Of a stretch of 64,000 nt of DNA, positions 1 to 11,296 are shown one piece after another. The notes beneath the pieces were generated by a model. That model ran no database searches, had not been told where the DNA came from, and saw only the letters and a program-made list of their open reading frames with translations. The stretch's first letter is position 1; each line of letters starts with the position of its first letter. Origin of the DNA: Heterobasidion occidentale (Eukaryota > Basidiomycota > Agaricomycetes > Russulales > Bondarzewiaceae). A program made the position numbers and the translations under genes. The DNA lies in the NCBI GenBank assembly GCA_039111635.1, contig JBCAQO010000014.1, forward strand, positions 868,001-932,000, read 5' to 3'.

Positions 1-365
1 GGCTCTGATCTCGTAGACACTTATCGTAATGCTCCTATGTGGTCATGGTAAGTACGTGACGTGTGGGCAAACTGACCCAAGTGCTGCCGAACGTCCTTCG
101 GTGGCTTGTCGTCGGTCAGGTAGGGACCGACCGTGTTCGGTAAAAGTCGGTGTCTTCGGTACTTGTCTAGCGCTGTTCGGTATCTCCCCAAAGCTTCCCG
201 AATACCTCCCTCGGATCCTAGCGCGGGTGCATGCTCATCACCGCTGCTTGATCTCATTCTGCATTTGTCACAGCCTGATTTGGCGGTGCAATATCATGAG
301 CCTTAGAGCCTGGCTCTTTGCCTGACCACCATCACACAGTTGTAATCTCATTCCTTTTCTTCATC
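1..365. other. Non-coding left edge, upstream of the transposase
   Basis: I see no convincing gene here. Short CCGAA/TTCGG inverted words recur between about 85 and 205. No terminal inverted repeat of the downstream transposon could be recognised by eye. The stretch may hold the promoter and left end of the transposase-bearing element. Confidence 0.3.
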
Positions 366-1588
366 ATGCCTCGCAAATCATCACTCTTCCGAGGCCGTCA
401 TCACTACTCCCGAGACCTCAAGAGGAGGGTCATCTATCAAGCTTCTACACTCCGATATTCATCTATCCAGATATCCAAATCATTGAACATGCCTCTTCGG
501 GTTGTACAACGGGTGCGTCAAACATGAGATGAGATTGGAGAGGTCTGTTGTGATCGTACACAATTGGGGAAAGCCCTACTCATGACTGAAGCACATGTTG
601 AGGTGAGTCTTCAATGATTATGCTGATTGATGAGCACCTCATGTCTGACATGCTACTCACTCCACAGCTCATGCTTGCATTGATTGAACATTCACCCGAC
701 ATCTTCCTTGATGAAATCAAGGAGAAGTTATCTGAGATGCATGGTCTTGATATCCACCTATCGACCATTTGGTGTACTTTGAAGTGGCTAGGGATAGAGA
801 ATAAGCAGGTGAGTTTATGACAATGTTTGTGGTGTCTTGCACGGAACTTACTTGCAATTGTAGCTTTCACGAGCGGCGTCGGAGCGCTGCGAAGAGACAC
901 GTCAAGCATTTGCTTACGAGATTGGTCAAGAACCCCCTGAGCGCATTGTTTGTGCAGATGAAAGCACCATCAACATCTTGACGACTTACCGTGAGAATGG
1001 TTGGGCATATGGAGGGATCCGTGCTGCGAAGCATTGCGATTTTGTGCGAGGGACTCGGTATGTCCTCAATCTTTTCAACGATACATACGGTAAACTGATT
1101 AGTTGGCAGCTATTCACTTCTTCCTGCAATCACTATGAACAGGCTCATCTATAGCCACATCAAAATTGGTGGATACAATGGTGATGACTTTCTCAAATGG
1201 CTTGAAGGCCTACTTGCGGTGATGAATCCATATCCGGCTTCAAATAGTGTACTCGTGCTGGACAACTGCCGCATCCATCATGTTGAGGGTGTGCAGGAAA
1301 TGTGTGACGAACGGTAAGTACTAGTAAAGTTCTCCTCGAAGTGACTGATTTGATCACAATCACAGCGGTGTCAAGCTTGTTTACCTACCTCCCTATTCAC
1401 CAGATTTCAACCCTATCGAGGAGTGTTTCTCGTGGATCAAAGCTTTCATCCGTCATCGGGGTCAAGAGTTCCGCAATATTGTTGAAAATGGTGATGCTGC
1501 CACTCCATATCTTTTTCTCTATAATGTCATGGATAGGGTACCTGTTGACTGTTGTCGAGGATGGTTTCATCATGCAGGATTTTTGTAA
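366..1588 (+). pseudogene. Tc1/mariner-type (DDE_3) transposase gene, five exons, one in-frame TGA
   Basis: The gene encodes a cut-and-paste transposase. The proposed exons are 366-602, 668-808, 864-1057, 1110-1313 and 1366-1588, all joined by GT-AG introns with matching phases. Exon 1 (MPRKSSLF start) has a helix-turn-helix-like region. The catalytic triad is visible: Asp in CADEST, Asp in VLDNCRIHH, and Glu in SPDFNPIEE. I count 34 residues between the second Asp and the Glu, the DD34E spacing of Tc1-like enzymes. The reading frame is interrupted once, by TGA at 525-527, where a Trp codon would differ by one base. Without that stop the product would be about 330 residues. It converges on the gene ending at 1630, 41 bp away. 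Fungal genomes carry many such elements, so the family call is strong. Current activity is unlikely unless the stop is a sequence error. Confidence 0.8.
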
Positions 1589-1629
1589 ACATATGGTAGT
1601 ACATTCTCATTGTTCAATATATCTCGGCA

Positions 1630-3164
1630 TCATGTACGTTTCTTCCCCTCTGCCTTGTCAATTCTCTTCATCTCATTCTTTACAGCTTTTAGGAGAAACA
1701 GCGCATTCCCATCTGTCATACTGTATGGCGCAGCAGTGAGAAATGCAGGTGTGAACCCACCGATAGTATAGAAGTCGGCATCAGAAAAAACTACACAATA
1801 GCGACAAAGGTGGCGCTGTGGATGGATGACATCCAGTGTCTCTAGAAATGATGATATCGCGGGGTAAGGGCTAATAAAGCCCTTGGGAGGATCGCTTGAT
1901 ACAACATGGGGTTCTGGTGTTGGCGGAGTGTGCCGTCTTGTACTAGTTGTTGGTGGTGTCCATCCTTGCATCATTGCCATATTTGGAAACATCCATGGCA
2001 TCATGCTGCCAGCATATGGATTGAAAGCTTGGATTGGTTCCATGCGAGCAGCATTAGAGTTTGTGTCTTGTGAATGAGGGAAAAATCAGCAAAAAGTTCG
2101 CTTTTTGCGGAGTATGCAGTGTTGTTCCATGGAGTCCAGTGGACTAAACCAGATATTAGATATACCCATTTCTTGAGACTAAAACAATAGCACTTACTAA
2201 AGCTACAACCCATCCACGACGTTGATTGAAAGTAACGGCCTGGTAAATGCCGCTTCGAGTAATCAAGCAGAATTTTGTTGGCCCACACTTCTGACACCGC
2301 GTAAGAGCAGCATCCAACTTCTCTGCCCAATCACGTTCACGCTCTGCAACTCCTCCATCATCTTCAAGCCCATCACCATCTACATCACCCAGATCCATGA
2401 GAATAAGCTTTGAATTCTTACCTTTGCCAACTGTTTTCTTGCTTGTTGAGTTACAAGCTCGGAGAGATGCAATATACTGCCAGAAGGTGTGAACTAAGCA
2501 CAATAGTAAGTAGATTATTCATGAAAATAGCACACTCACCTGCTCTGAAACAGATATTGTTATTGAAACAAGTATCTCTTGAGCAGCTCCCCTCTTCTTG
2601 GCATAAGCACCCTTTACATCATCAATCAAGCCATCCCAATCTTCGTCCGTAGTAAGGCTGATACTGGGACTATTCTTTGAAGCAGCAGTCAGCTTATATG
2701 ACATGTTAGGCTTCTTCGCAACAGAGGAACAGCCTATTGTGTCATGTGCGTGCTCAAGGAATGTCTCAAACGAGGCTGTGGTCATGAAAGTACGATGTTG
2801 CATGCCCAAATCAAGAGAAGGGATCAAGAGTGTGAATCCTAGAGAAGAAATAACAGTACTGTATTACAGGGTCAGTGACTTTCCATTGGTACTCACTAAG
2901 CGGCATCAACGAGGCATCTTCAAGGTCAGAACCCGCTGACAACTGGATTTTCTTCTTCTTTGGTTTCACAGTAAGCTTTGGAGGGATGATAACTGTGAGT
3001 GGTATTTTTTTTGTTGCAGGCTCCTCATCCGAATCACTGATCGGTGTTTCTGTTCCTGTTGCATCCGGGCCAGGTTCAATGATATCATCAGTTACTATTT
3101 CCTCGAGAATAGGGACAGGTGAAGTGGTATTTTTTCGTTTCCTTTTGTTTTTCTGATTAGACAT
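1630..3164 (-). CDS. Unrecognised multi-exon gene convergent with the transposase
   Basis: At least four coding blocks follow each other on the - strand. The first starts MSNQKNKRKRK near 3164 and carries a basic Lys/Arg cluster and an acidic stretch. The second (about 2536-2827) includes SLTTDEDWDGLIDDVKGAY. The third (about 2205-2480) is acidic and then has CQKCGPTKFC, a possible CxxC pair. The last (1630 to about 2075) is Pro/Met-rich at first and ends EGKKRT. GT-AG introns can be placed between some blocks, but not all phases agree, so the gene may be mildly degraded. I recognise no domain. Its tail-to-tail position 41 bp from the transposase suggests it is a companion gene of the same element or a resident gene beside it. 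I cannot separate these options. Confidence 0.45.
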
Positions 3165-3247
3165 AGCAAGGATTGAGGGAGGGATGAAGGACTGTGTGTT
3201 AGGTCGGAGACCTATCACGTGCACCGATGCACGAAGGGGTCCCTAGG

Positions 3248-3574
3248 CTAAACCTCCACTGGTTCGTATAGTCGTAGACTCCAATGGATGAAGACGATGG
3301 ATCGTCTTTGGGCTCTTTCGAGGAACTCGGGGTCGCTGTCGGCTTTGTTCTCGAAGAGATTGAGAAGGTGATCTTCGAGGTCTTCTCGATGATGAGGAGG
3401 AACCAGATGATCTTCTCCTGTCCAACAGATGACACGAGGGGGTGTCCAACTGAGAACGCGGAAGGCAGCTAGCCCGGTATAGAAGCGGATGAGTAGAGGG
3501 AGGGGAGGGAAGGGAGACGAGTCCAGTGCTTCGTCAGACCGTGCAAAGAGTTTCTCAGATCTGACAGAGATCAC
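3248..3574 (-). CDS. Orphan 108-codon ORF
   Basis: A 108-codon open frame carries a charged segment (GEDHLVPPHHREDLEDHLLN) and ends LYEPVEV. I recognise no family, and no flanking exon is obvious. It lies between the transposase pair and a Gypsy LTR, so it may be a fragment of another transposable element. Composition is moderate and nothing proves that it is translated. Confidence 0.2.
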   Translation of the reverse strand: MISVRSEKLFARSDEALDSSPFPPLPLLIRFYTGLAAFRVLSWTPPRVICWTGEDHLVPPHHREDLEDHLLNLFENKADSDPEFLERAQRRSIVFIHWSLRLYEPVEV

Positions 3575-3908
3575 GAAGCGTGGGCTAGGAAGGTAGCCAG
3601 ACGCCGGGTGCAGTGCAGAGATCGAGTGTATTACAGGTGAACGAGCTGAGCTTCTTAGAAGCTCATCTCGGCTATTTACATACAGAAGTGTCTAGGGCAG
3701 GATCAAGATCTGGTCTGTGCGCTTCTCAGGTACCGAAGTCAATGATCGAGATCTGTAAGCTAGAATACCTCATTGACCTGCCATATAACCAAATATAGTA
3801 ATCCGATCACTAATGTCCATCCACATCTTCGATCGATCAAGAACCAGGAACGGGGGTCAGGAACCAATGTCTGTCCACATCAAGAATCAGGAACCAGAAG
3901 TCAGCGTT
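3575..3908. other. Non-coding spacer left of the outer Gypsy LTR
   Basis: No gene is visible. Between about 3810 and 3905 there is an imperfect duplication built on the words GTCCATCCACATC / GTCTGTCCACATC and CAGGAACC. The five bases before the LTR (GCGTT) do not match the five after the far LTR (GACGA). Confidence 0.4.
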
Positions 3909-4528
3909 TGTTACGAACTGCTCGTTCGGTAACCCAAGAGTAACAGGTTCTTCCCTAGGTCGCACAATGGATTGAGTGGTGGGCGAAGTCTCGACTGTAT
4001 CAGGCGTTGATACAGGAGGGAATAATGATTGGCTCTAAGTTACACAGTGTGAAGACCGTGTAAGAACGAAGAGGTTCGTATTCGTAGATACGAATGAACG
4101 AAGAGAATAGACTGAAGATCCTCAGCCTATTCTATGGGCCTTATATACTGTATGGGGTATAGGGTAAGAGTCCGTGTGCTTCTCCTGGTTTCCATCCTAG
4201 GAGAGCTGTGGCCGCCGTCTTTCTCTCCGGTGCCTACTCTTGTACTTCTCCAATCGCACTGATCCATCATGGTGCGACGAGGTGCTTACCCGTAAGCCCT
4301 AAGCCCATGGCATGTGAATACGCCTCTCATTACTGTGTGAACTTCTGTGAGCCTCGTGTCCCTCCAATATAGCCTTTACCGATGTCTTGAAGAACCATCG
4401 GTATTGTCGGCTCCTAAGGACATGCCGAATACCTTGATGTACGCTCCGTAGTGGAGCCGCCTAGCATGTGATGCTTGATCCATCGGTTAGACCGGCCGCG
4501 AAGGGCCCCGATCGGTCAAGTCATAACA
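3909..4528 (-). repeat. 3' LTR of Gypsy copy 1
   Basis: The 620-bp LTR has the ends TG...CA when read on the - strand (TGTTATGACT at 4528 to GTAACA at 3909). It is adjoined on its inner side by the polypurine tract. It matches the LTRs at 10873, 20982, 24933 and 26233. The TATATAA core promoter and the AGTCTATTCT word are present in inverted orientation. Confidence 0.92.
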
Positions 4529-7151
4529 TTACCCCCTTTCTAGGTCCCAACTCCTGAGGGGACTACTCGCTTGAGCAGAAACGAGCTTCATCGTCATTCC
4601 ACGGACAATTGCTTTGTGGTCGTCAAAAATAGATTGGGATGCGTCTTCCCAATATCGCTTCGTTTTCTGGGGCGAAGACCGACCTACGTTGTTTACAACG
4701 CCTAGGAGTTTTCCTTCTCCGTTGAGCTGTTTGATTTGAAGTTCGTGGCATAGCCACAATACCCTGTCCCTTCTCCCGGTGTTCTTCCTTCACCGCACGT
4801 TTTGTGTGAGTACACTCCTAGAGTCAATAGGCAGCTACTCGACCAGGGCTCCCTGGTAGGTTTGATGAGCCAGTGTCATCTGGCGACGACGCAGAAAGGT
4901 GTTGTGCGAATGATTATAGGATGAAAATAGAAACTCGTCTGTGGATGGGTGTGTGTCGTTCTTCTTCTAAAGTGCCGAAGGCCATGTCTCAGTGTTTCCA
5001 GGATAGATCTTCATCTCCTTGATCTCCGGTATCGAGGGGGACTCCAGGTGTGTGGGTTGATCGCTTTACAAAGGCTTAGGCCCACCAACCTATCAAGAAC
5101 GAGCATTTTTCTTGACTTGTCTTGAGTCCGGCAAGACCCCTTTGAAGATCCCTAACTCTGTCAGCCCCATACGGTGGCCTTGTCAGGTTAGAGATTGAGT
5201 GTTCGTCCAGAGTTTGTTTTTCACTAAGGGTATTGGACACGAGGTAAGGACTTTGAAGAATAGATTTGAACCCATGGTCTCTTGAATAGATCATGGTATC
5301 CACCTTTACGGTAATTATGCGGGTCAGCGTAAGGTATGTCCTGGTAGTTTTAACGTCGTGCCGGACGTCCGTAGTTTTACGTCTTTGCGGACGTCCGCTA
5401 GTTTATCCTTAAGTCGTTGCGGACTGAGGCTAGTTTATACATAAGTCGTTGCGGACTGCCCTGCTAGTTTATGCCAAGGTCGTTGCGGACCTATCCATCT
5501 TCCAACGTAGGAGTACCTGTAAACAAAATGGTAGACCATTTCTGTGCGCTGGAACATTCATCGGTGATGCACATAGGGCCCTAGACCAAGTACAGCCATC
5601 TTGACAGGGTTCCCATTGAGGAAGGATGGTGACGGTTTATACTATATCAAACCGGATAACTTATAGAGTTGCGAGAATAGACTTGAAGGCCTATTTTGAC
5701 ACAACTCACATGGCCCTGTAGACAGAAGGGCAGCTCAGTTTATCGTCATGAAGGACGGAAACTAGTTTATAGTCATTGCGGACGTCCGCTATCGCCTGGC
5801 TTGAACCTCCCGATCCTCGATAGATTTAATCCTCCGGGGTGAGGGTAGTTTAAGGTCATTTCGGACTAGTTGATGGTCAAGGTCGTGACCATCAACCACG
5901 TCTCCTATACTTGAAGGAGTAAGTAGTTTATCGTCATTGCGGACTAGATCAACATCGTGGCGTCAACAACGATGTCAATCGACATCTCCTGTGCTGAAAG
6001 GAGTGGTAGTTTAACGTCTTTGCGGACGCAGCAATGCCAAAACATATCTCATGTTTGGACACTGCTCATGACCCTGTAATGAAAGGGTAGTCCCAGTTTA
6101 ACGCCATGGAGGGCATCCGTAGTTTATCGTCGTCGCGGACATCCCGTAGTTTTACATCGTTGCGGATGAATGCAACACGAGGCACGGTCCCAGTTGCCTC
6201 TTGACTGGCCCTTGAAGCGGAATCCTTGCTTCGGACTTCAAGGGTAGAATGGGCGCGCCATGGAGTAGTCGTGACCTTGTCGGAAGGCTGGCAACCCGCT
6301 CCTTGTCCCCAAACCCCTCGCACGGAATTGAACCGTGTCGACCCCATATTCTTTTACTGTAAGGCGTATGGAATATGGAAGCGCCTCGACCTAGTCGGCA
6401 GGGTTCTGCAACGGTGGAGGCCCTCACTTCCACCGTCTGCCAGAATACAACCACACTCCGAGGGTCTTGGTAGCTTTAGCGTCGTTCCGGACGGTAACTA
6501 GTTTATCGTCATTGCGGACCAAGCCTTTCGTAGTTTTACATCGTTGCGGATGTAATCTAGAAGGTGCCGACCTTGGCCTGTACTTGGGGATGAGATAGTG
6601 CGAGAGTCACCATCCCCCCAGTGGTACGCTTGATTGAGAGGGACTCCAATCCTCCCATCGGTGCCCCATTTGATTTCGCAGTAGGCATCTGCGCCAGTGG
6701 CACTCCTCTTCTTTCCTTTGAAGTATTGATCCTTATGGGCCTGTACTTGCTGGTAGGGGCTGAAAACCCTCCAGTGGTACGCTTGATTGAGAGGGGAACC
6801 AATCCTCCCATCGGTGCCCCATTTGATTTCGCAGTTGGCATCTGCGCCCATGTTGATCCAGTACTTCTTCCAAAAGGACCTCCTAATGTGGAAAGGGCCC
6901 TGTAAAACTGGGGATCCAAGCGGGACGCCCGATTCGCCTGTCAGAATACCTCTTGACAGTGAGAGTGTTAACATCGCTCCGTCTTGTCTTGGGGAGCTTG
7001 AAAGAAAGAAACATAAGTAGCCAGGAGTCTCGACACCTCCTGCCTTCTTATCTTTTCGCAGTTTAACGTCATGCAGGACGTTCATTCCGGCATCCTGTGC
7101 GTGAAACCGGTACCTGTGGTGCGGAGGGTCCTTTCCTCTCCGTCACCTTGT
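4529..7151 (-). other. Long non-coding 3' region of Gypsy copy 1, with polypurine tract
   Basis: The 2.6 kb between the extra ORF and the 3' LTR holds no credible gene. The polypurine tract AGAAAGGGGG lies right beside the LTR (about 4532-4541). Copies of the bipartite motif seen in copy 2 recur from about 5346 to 7080, inverted. A direct repeat of about 80 bp sits at 6618-6697 and 6771-6850, and I did not find it in copy 2. A hairpin resembling a tRNA T-arm (CACGG, 7-nt loop, CCGTG) is at 6321-6337. Confidence 0.75.
5346..7080 (-). repeat. Dispersed bipartite repeat array (copy 1)
   Basis: This is the counterpart of the array at 18636-20163. Read on the - strand it contains repeated GTCCGCAAYGAC words followed by TAAACTA after a short spacer. 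Clear units lie near 5346-5490, 5765-5790, 5930-5945, 6010-6030, 6118-6165 and 6495-6552. Some adjacent units form the palindrome GCGGACGTCCGC. Confidence 0.7.
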
Positions 7152-8528
7152 CTAATATCCTCCACCAATGTCTCCGTAGTCTCCGTACCCTTCGTCTGGT
7201 CTGTAGTAGGGGTCGGTGTCGTCGTAGTTATCGCCTTCGACCTCGTCCCAGGCGTCTAGTTCCGCTCGAGTCCAGGAAGTAGTCCGTTGAGTCGGGCGCT
7301 GGCGGACTGGAGTTCTTCTACCAATGTGTGGATGCGCTCCTTCAACTCGATTATCTCGAGGACGGTTTGGAGTCGGCGAATCTCTTGGTCGAGTTCTTCT
7401 AGGACTGCTTCGCCTGGGTTGAAGGGTTGCCCTTGTTCTCTGGCTGCCTCGTCCCTCATTCCTCCTGTACCTTGGAGGATGCTCCTCATTGCTGCCTCCT
7501 GCGTCCTGCCCGGTGGATTGTCCTGCCAATATGGGAGGAAGGGCCTCTCGGTCCCTTCGTGCCTGTCGTTGGACCGTAGCCCAGACATATTCGGTCTGGG
7601 TGGATGCGTCTCGACTACTTGTAGCCGGTATCGCTCTGCTAGCTTCGCTCCATGGTTGGACGCGGAATGGGTCAGTCCGAACGGGATGGGCGTGGGAGGA
7701 GTGTCTTGTGTCGGTGCGCGAGATGAGGGCGGGTAGGAGCTCCAGATTGATGAAGGAGGAGAACTCGTCCGGATGAATGAGTAGGGCGTAAGCCCCATTA
7801 TTTCCTCGGGCGTACCAGGAGGCGGCCCTATGATCATCTGCATAGGCCAGAAGCCTGACCTGGTCGCTCGCGTCAGCGAGACGTCGGGGTATGTCGTCGC
7901 TCTCGCTTCCTGGTTGCCCTGCGAAGAAGTTAGCGAGCCTTTGTAAGGCCAGCGCTGTGGCCATCTGAATTACCGCGGAGATGGTGGTGCGCTGGAGTAG
8001 GGCGTCTCCTAGTCCTTCCAACTCTCCGGGGTGCAGATCTCGACTACTGGTAGGGGGCCCTCTGGTCCTGGTAGCTGATGTACCAGCCGTTGCTGGTTCT
8101 TGTATACCTGCCTCAACAGTTGTAGGCGATGCCAGGTCCGAAGGGTTTCCTGGTCTTCTTCCGCCTCTCGTTTCCTGCCTTGCGTCTCCTTGAGCCAACG
8201 TTGACGTCGGTCGCAGAGGCGTTGACGGAGCATGCCTTCCTTCTGCTTGACGTCCTTCATCGTGCTCGTCATGAGCTCTCTCAAATCGTGGTGAGGCTCG
8301 GGAACCCGTTCGACCTTCGACGGTGAGCGCGGTTTGGTGGACACTGATTTGTACTGGAACTCCTTCTGGAGTCGTTGGGCGGCTGCTTCGGCTAGGGCGT
8401 CCAGTGTCGGGGTTGGCCACGGCCAGAATGATGTCTGGTGAGGGGTTTCTTGAAGGGGAGGAGGTAGTCCCGTCATCGATGAGCATGGCACGTCCAGGGG
8501 AGTAATCAAGGGAGGAGTGGTCGGACAT
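7152..8528 (-). CDS. Extra ORF downstream of pol, Gypsy copy 1 (458 aa)
   Basis: This is an intact 458-codon ORF starting MSDHSSLDYSPG, located about 60 bp after the pol stop, where some retroelements carry a third gene. The N-terminal third is Ser/Pro/Thr-rich. The centre (about residues 174-280) is helical-looking, with LGDALLQRTTISAVIQMA and FAGQPGSESDDIPRRLADAS. The C-terminal region is Arg-rich and ends in an acidic, Tyr/Gly-rich tail (YGDYGDIGGGY). There is no signal peptide or membrane segment, so it is not an envelope-like protein. The same ORF of the same length is intact in copy 2. I recognise no family. Two shorter frames overlap it (see findings). Confidence 0.65.
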   Translation of the reverse strand: MSDHSSLDYSPGRAMLIDDGTTSSPSRNPSPDIILAVANPDTGRPSRSSRPTTPEGVPVQISVHQTALTVEGRTGSRASPRFERAHDEHDEGRQAEGRHAPSTPLRPTSTLAQGDARQETRGGRRPGNPSDLASPTTVEAGIQEPATAGTSATRTRGPPTSSRDLHPGELEGLGDALLQRTTISAVIQMATALALQRLANFFAGQPGSESDDIPRRLADASDQVRLLAYADDHRAASWYARGNNGAYALLIHPDEFSSFINLELLPALISRTDTRHSSHAHPVRTDPFRVQPWSEASRAIPATSSRDASTQTEYVWATVQRQARRDREALPPILAGQSTGQDAGGSNEEHPPRYRRNEGRGSQRTRATLQPRRSSPRRTRPRDSPTPNRPRDNRVEGAHPHIGRRTPVRQRPTQRTTSWTRAELDAWDEVEGDNYDDTDPYYRPDEGYGDYGDIGGGY

Positions 8529-8586
8529 GTACTGGGGAGGATTCTTGCTTTGAAAGAGGGAGGGATGTCTCCCTTTTTATATCTTT

Positions 8587-10872
8587 CTAAAGCCTAATCG
8601 CCGCTGGTCGGGGCTTGTCTGGGTAGCTTTCGTGGAATTCACGAAGCGCCTCGTCGGCCGTATCTTTGAGGAGGGCGAAGGGTTCCCAAGTGTTATCGGC
8701 CTCGGAATATCCGACCCACTTGACAAGGTACTTGGTCCCTCGTCCCTGGCGTCTTGAATCTAGAATGGCCTCCACTTCATAGTGTTCTTCTTCATTCAGG
8801 ATCTCTGGGGCAGGTCTGGGGAAGTTCCTTCCGTGGGCCTCTGTCTCGTGATATTTCGTGAGTATGGAGGCATGAAACACCGGGTGTATCTTCCATGTTT
8901 CGGGTATTTCCAACCGATAAGCCAGAGGACCGATTCTTTCAATCACTGAAAAGGGGCCATAGCGTCTAGGTGCCAGCTTGAATTTCGGATGAGTCGTCCG
9001 AATATGGGTTCCTTCTAACCAAACTTGGGTCCCTACTTCCCACTGCGGAAGTTTCTTGTGTAGGTCCCGGTCCTTGGCGTGCTGCGCTGCTATTTGTAGA
9101 CTTGCGGCCGCATCTTCTTGGACTTCCTTGATTAGCCGCAAACGTTCAGTTACTGCGGGCACCTTGGTCTCCAGAGCTGAGTCGACCGAATATGGTGGAT
9201 TGAACCCATAAAGGACTTCAAACGGCGACTTCCCAGTGGCGGAGTGTCTTCGGGTATTGTGGGAGAATTCTGCAAAGGGGATCAAGTCTACCCAGTTATC
9301 TTGATGGTAGTTGCAGAAAACTCGCAGGAATTGCTCGATCTCTTGGTTTACCCGTTCTGTTTCTCCGTCCGTTTGAGGGTGGTAAGCCGTGCTGAGGGCA
9401 GGGGTGATTCCCATTCCTTTCCATAGTTCCCTTGTGAATTTTGCCGCAAATTGAGGACCTCTGTCGGACACCACTTTGGTTGGTAAACCATATCGTTTGA
9501 ACACATTGTCCTGGAAGAGCGTCGTGGTTTCTTCGGCCGTGATTGTCTTCTTGCACGGAGTTATGACTATTCCTTTTGACAGACCCTGATCGACTACCAC
9601 ATTGATCGAGTCGTAGCCTCTGCTTTCCGGGAGGTCTGTCACGAAATCGGTGGAGATAAAGCGCCAAGGGACGTTTGTGGTTTCCAGCGGTTGGATCGGT
9701 GGATGGGTCCTATGGGGAAGGTTCTTGGTAGATTGGCAGACTGCACATCCATCCACATGCGTGTACAAATTTGGTCATGCTTGACCACCAGTAATGGCGT
9801 TGGACCAATTCTAAGGTCTTTGCTCGCCCCGGGTGTCCTGTAGCCATAGTGTCATGGTGCGTTTTGACAATCATTCGTCGAAGGAGGTCGTCGTTTGGGA
9901 CGCATATGTAACCGTCGCGCCTTGTGATGCCCTTTCATGTGTCCATTTTCCTAGGTCGCCCTTCATTGCGTTTGGACCTTTTTCCAGCAGTTTCTTGAGG
10001 TGACATCACACCAGCAAATCGTGTTCCGAGCGCGAGTGTCGAATAAGGGAGAGGATGTCCGAGGATACGAGTTCTGTTGCTTTGACGTGTATGCCTTCGC
10101 TTGGCTCTACTAGAGTTTCGCTGGACTCGGTGAAAAAATCTGGACGGGAGTAGAGTCTGTGCCTTGTTATCAGATTCCACCCCCTCACTAAGGTCTGGAC
10201 GCCTGGACAGAGCATCCGCATGATTAGTAGTTCCAGCCTTGTAACTGAGCTGGAAGTCAAATCGGGACAAAAACAGACTCCAGTGCGCTTGTCGTCTTGA
10301 CAGGTCGCGCGCCGTCTTAAAGTGTTCTAGGTTTTTATGGTCCGTCCAGACCTCAAAGGGATGTCGAGCGCCTTCGAGGTAGTGCTTCCAGTGTTCCAGT
10401 GCTTTTATGATGGCGAGGAGTTCGCGATCATGCACGTCGTAATTTCGTTCGGCCGGTGAGAACAATCCTGAGAGGTATGCAACAGGGTGCCAGTCGTTAT
10501 CAGGTCCTTCCTGCAAGAGGACTGCACCATATGCTGCGAGGGAAGCGTCGGTAACAAGCCGGTAGGGACACATCGGGTCAGGGTACAACAGGACGGGTCG
10601 GCTGATGAAGGTTTTCTTCAGTCGATCAAACGCCTGTTGGCACTCCGTGGTCCAGTCCCATTTCACATCCTTCTTTGTGAGGTCATGTAGGGGCCGAGCG
10701 ATCAAAGAGAATTTATCAATGAACCGTCGGTAGAAGTTCCCTAAGCCTAAGAAAGAGCGGATGTCGCGAACTGTGCGTGGGATGGGCCATTCCTGGATAG
10801 CTTCAACCTTCGAGTCTTCCATAGCGACATGGTCTTTTGAGATCGTGTACCCAAGGTAGTTCAGCTTCTCCT
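8587..10872 (-). pseudogene. pol: pol 3' part of Gypsy copy 1 (RT end, RNase H, integrase, chromodomain)
   Basis: Read on the - strand, this fragment begins at the point where copy 2 interrupts the RT (KLNYLGYTISKD). It continues through RNase H (VTDASLAAYGAVLLQ, WTDHKNLEHF) to the integrase. The zinc-binding region and the catalytic core follow, with Asp in ISTDFVTDLP, Asp in VVSDRGPQF and Glu in GETERVNQEIE. The end is a chromodomain (YLVKWVGY, DNTWEP). The last 393 codons (8587-9768) are open and intact. Frameshifts lie near 10130, in the region after RNase H, and near 9765, in the integrase zinc region where two bases are missing relative to copy 2. The upstream half of the gene is at 21604-23285. 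Confidence 0.88.
10868..10872. repeat. Target-site duplication, left copy (CTCCT)
   Basis: CTCCT directly precedes the TG of the copy 2 5' LTR. The same five bases follow the CA of its 3' LTR. Taking one away restores the RT sequence of copy 1, as judged against the intact RT of copy 2. Confidence 0.93.
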
Positions 10873-11252
10873 TGTTATGACTTGACCGATCGGGGCCCTT
10901 CGCGGCCGGTCTAACCGATGGATCAAGCATCACATGCTAGGCGGCTCCACTACGGAGCGTACATCAAGGTATTCGGCATGTCCTTAGGAGCCGACAAGAC
11001 CGATGGTTCTTCAAGACATCGGTAGAGGCTATATGAGAGGGACATGAGGCTCACGAAGTTCACACAGTGATAAGGGAGGCATTCACATGCCATGGGCTTA
11101 GGGCTTATGGGTAAGCACCTCGTCGCACCATGATGGATCAGTGCGACTGGAGAAGTACAAGAGTAGGCGCCGATGAGAAAGACGGCGGCCACAGCTCTCC
11201 TAGGATGGAAACCTGGAGAAGCACACGGACTCTTACCCTATACCCTATACAG

Positions 11253-11259
11253 TATATAA
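11253..11259 (+). promoter_or_regulatory. TATA box in the 5' LTR
   Basis: TATATAA lies in CAGTATATAAGGCCC. The base run AGTCTATTCT at 11287-11296 starts 34 bp downstream, the expected distance to a transcription start. The element is conserved in the other LTRs. Confidence 0.65.
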
Positions 11260-11286
11260 GGCCCATAGAATAGGCTGAGGATCTTC

Positions 11287-11296
11287 AGTCTATTCT
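11287..11296 (+). promoter_or_regulatory. Predicted mRNA 5' end, complementary to the primer site
   Basis: AGTCTATTCT is the exact reverse complement of AGAATAGACT at 11490-11499. It sits where the transcript should begin. In Tf1-like elements the mRNA 5' end folds back on the primer-binding site and is used as the primer. This site fits that arrangement. The start position is inferred from the TATA box, not observed. Confidence 0.55.

Noticed and set aside
6498..7085. 195-codon ORF on the - strand in the copy 1 3' region
   Set aside because: It is produced by the 80-bp direct repeat and is not open in copy 2, so there is no sign of coding conservation.
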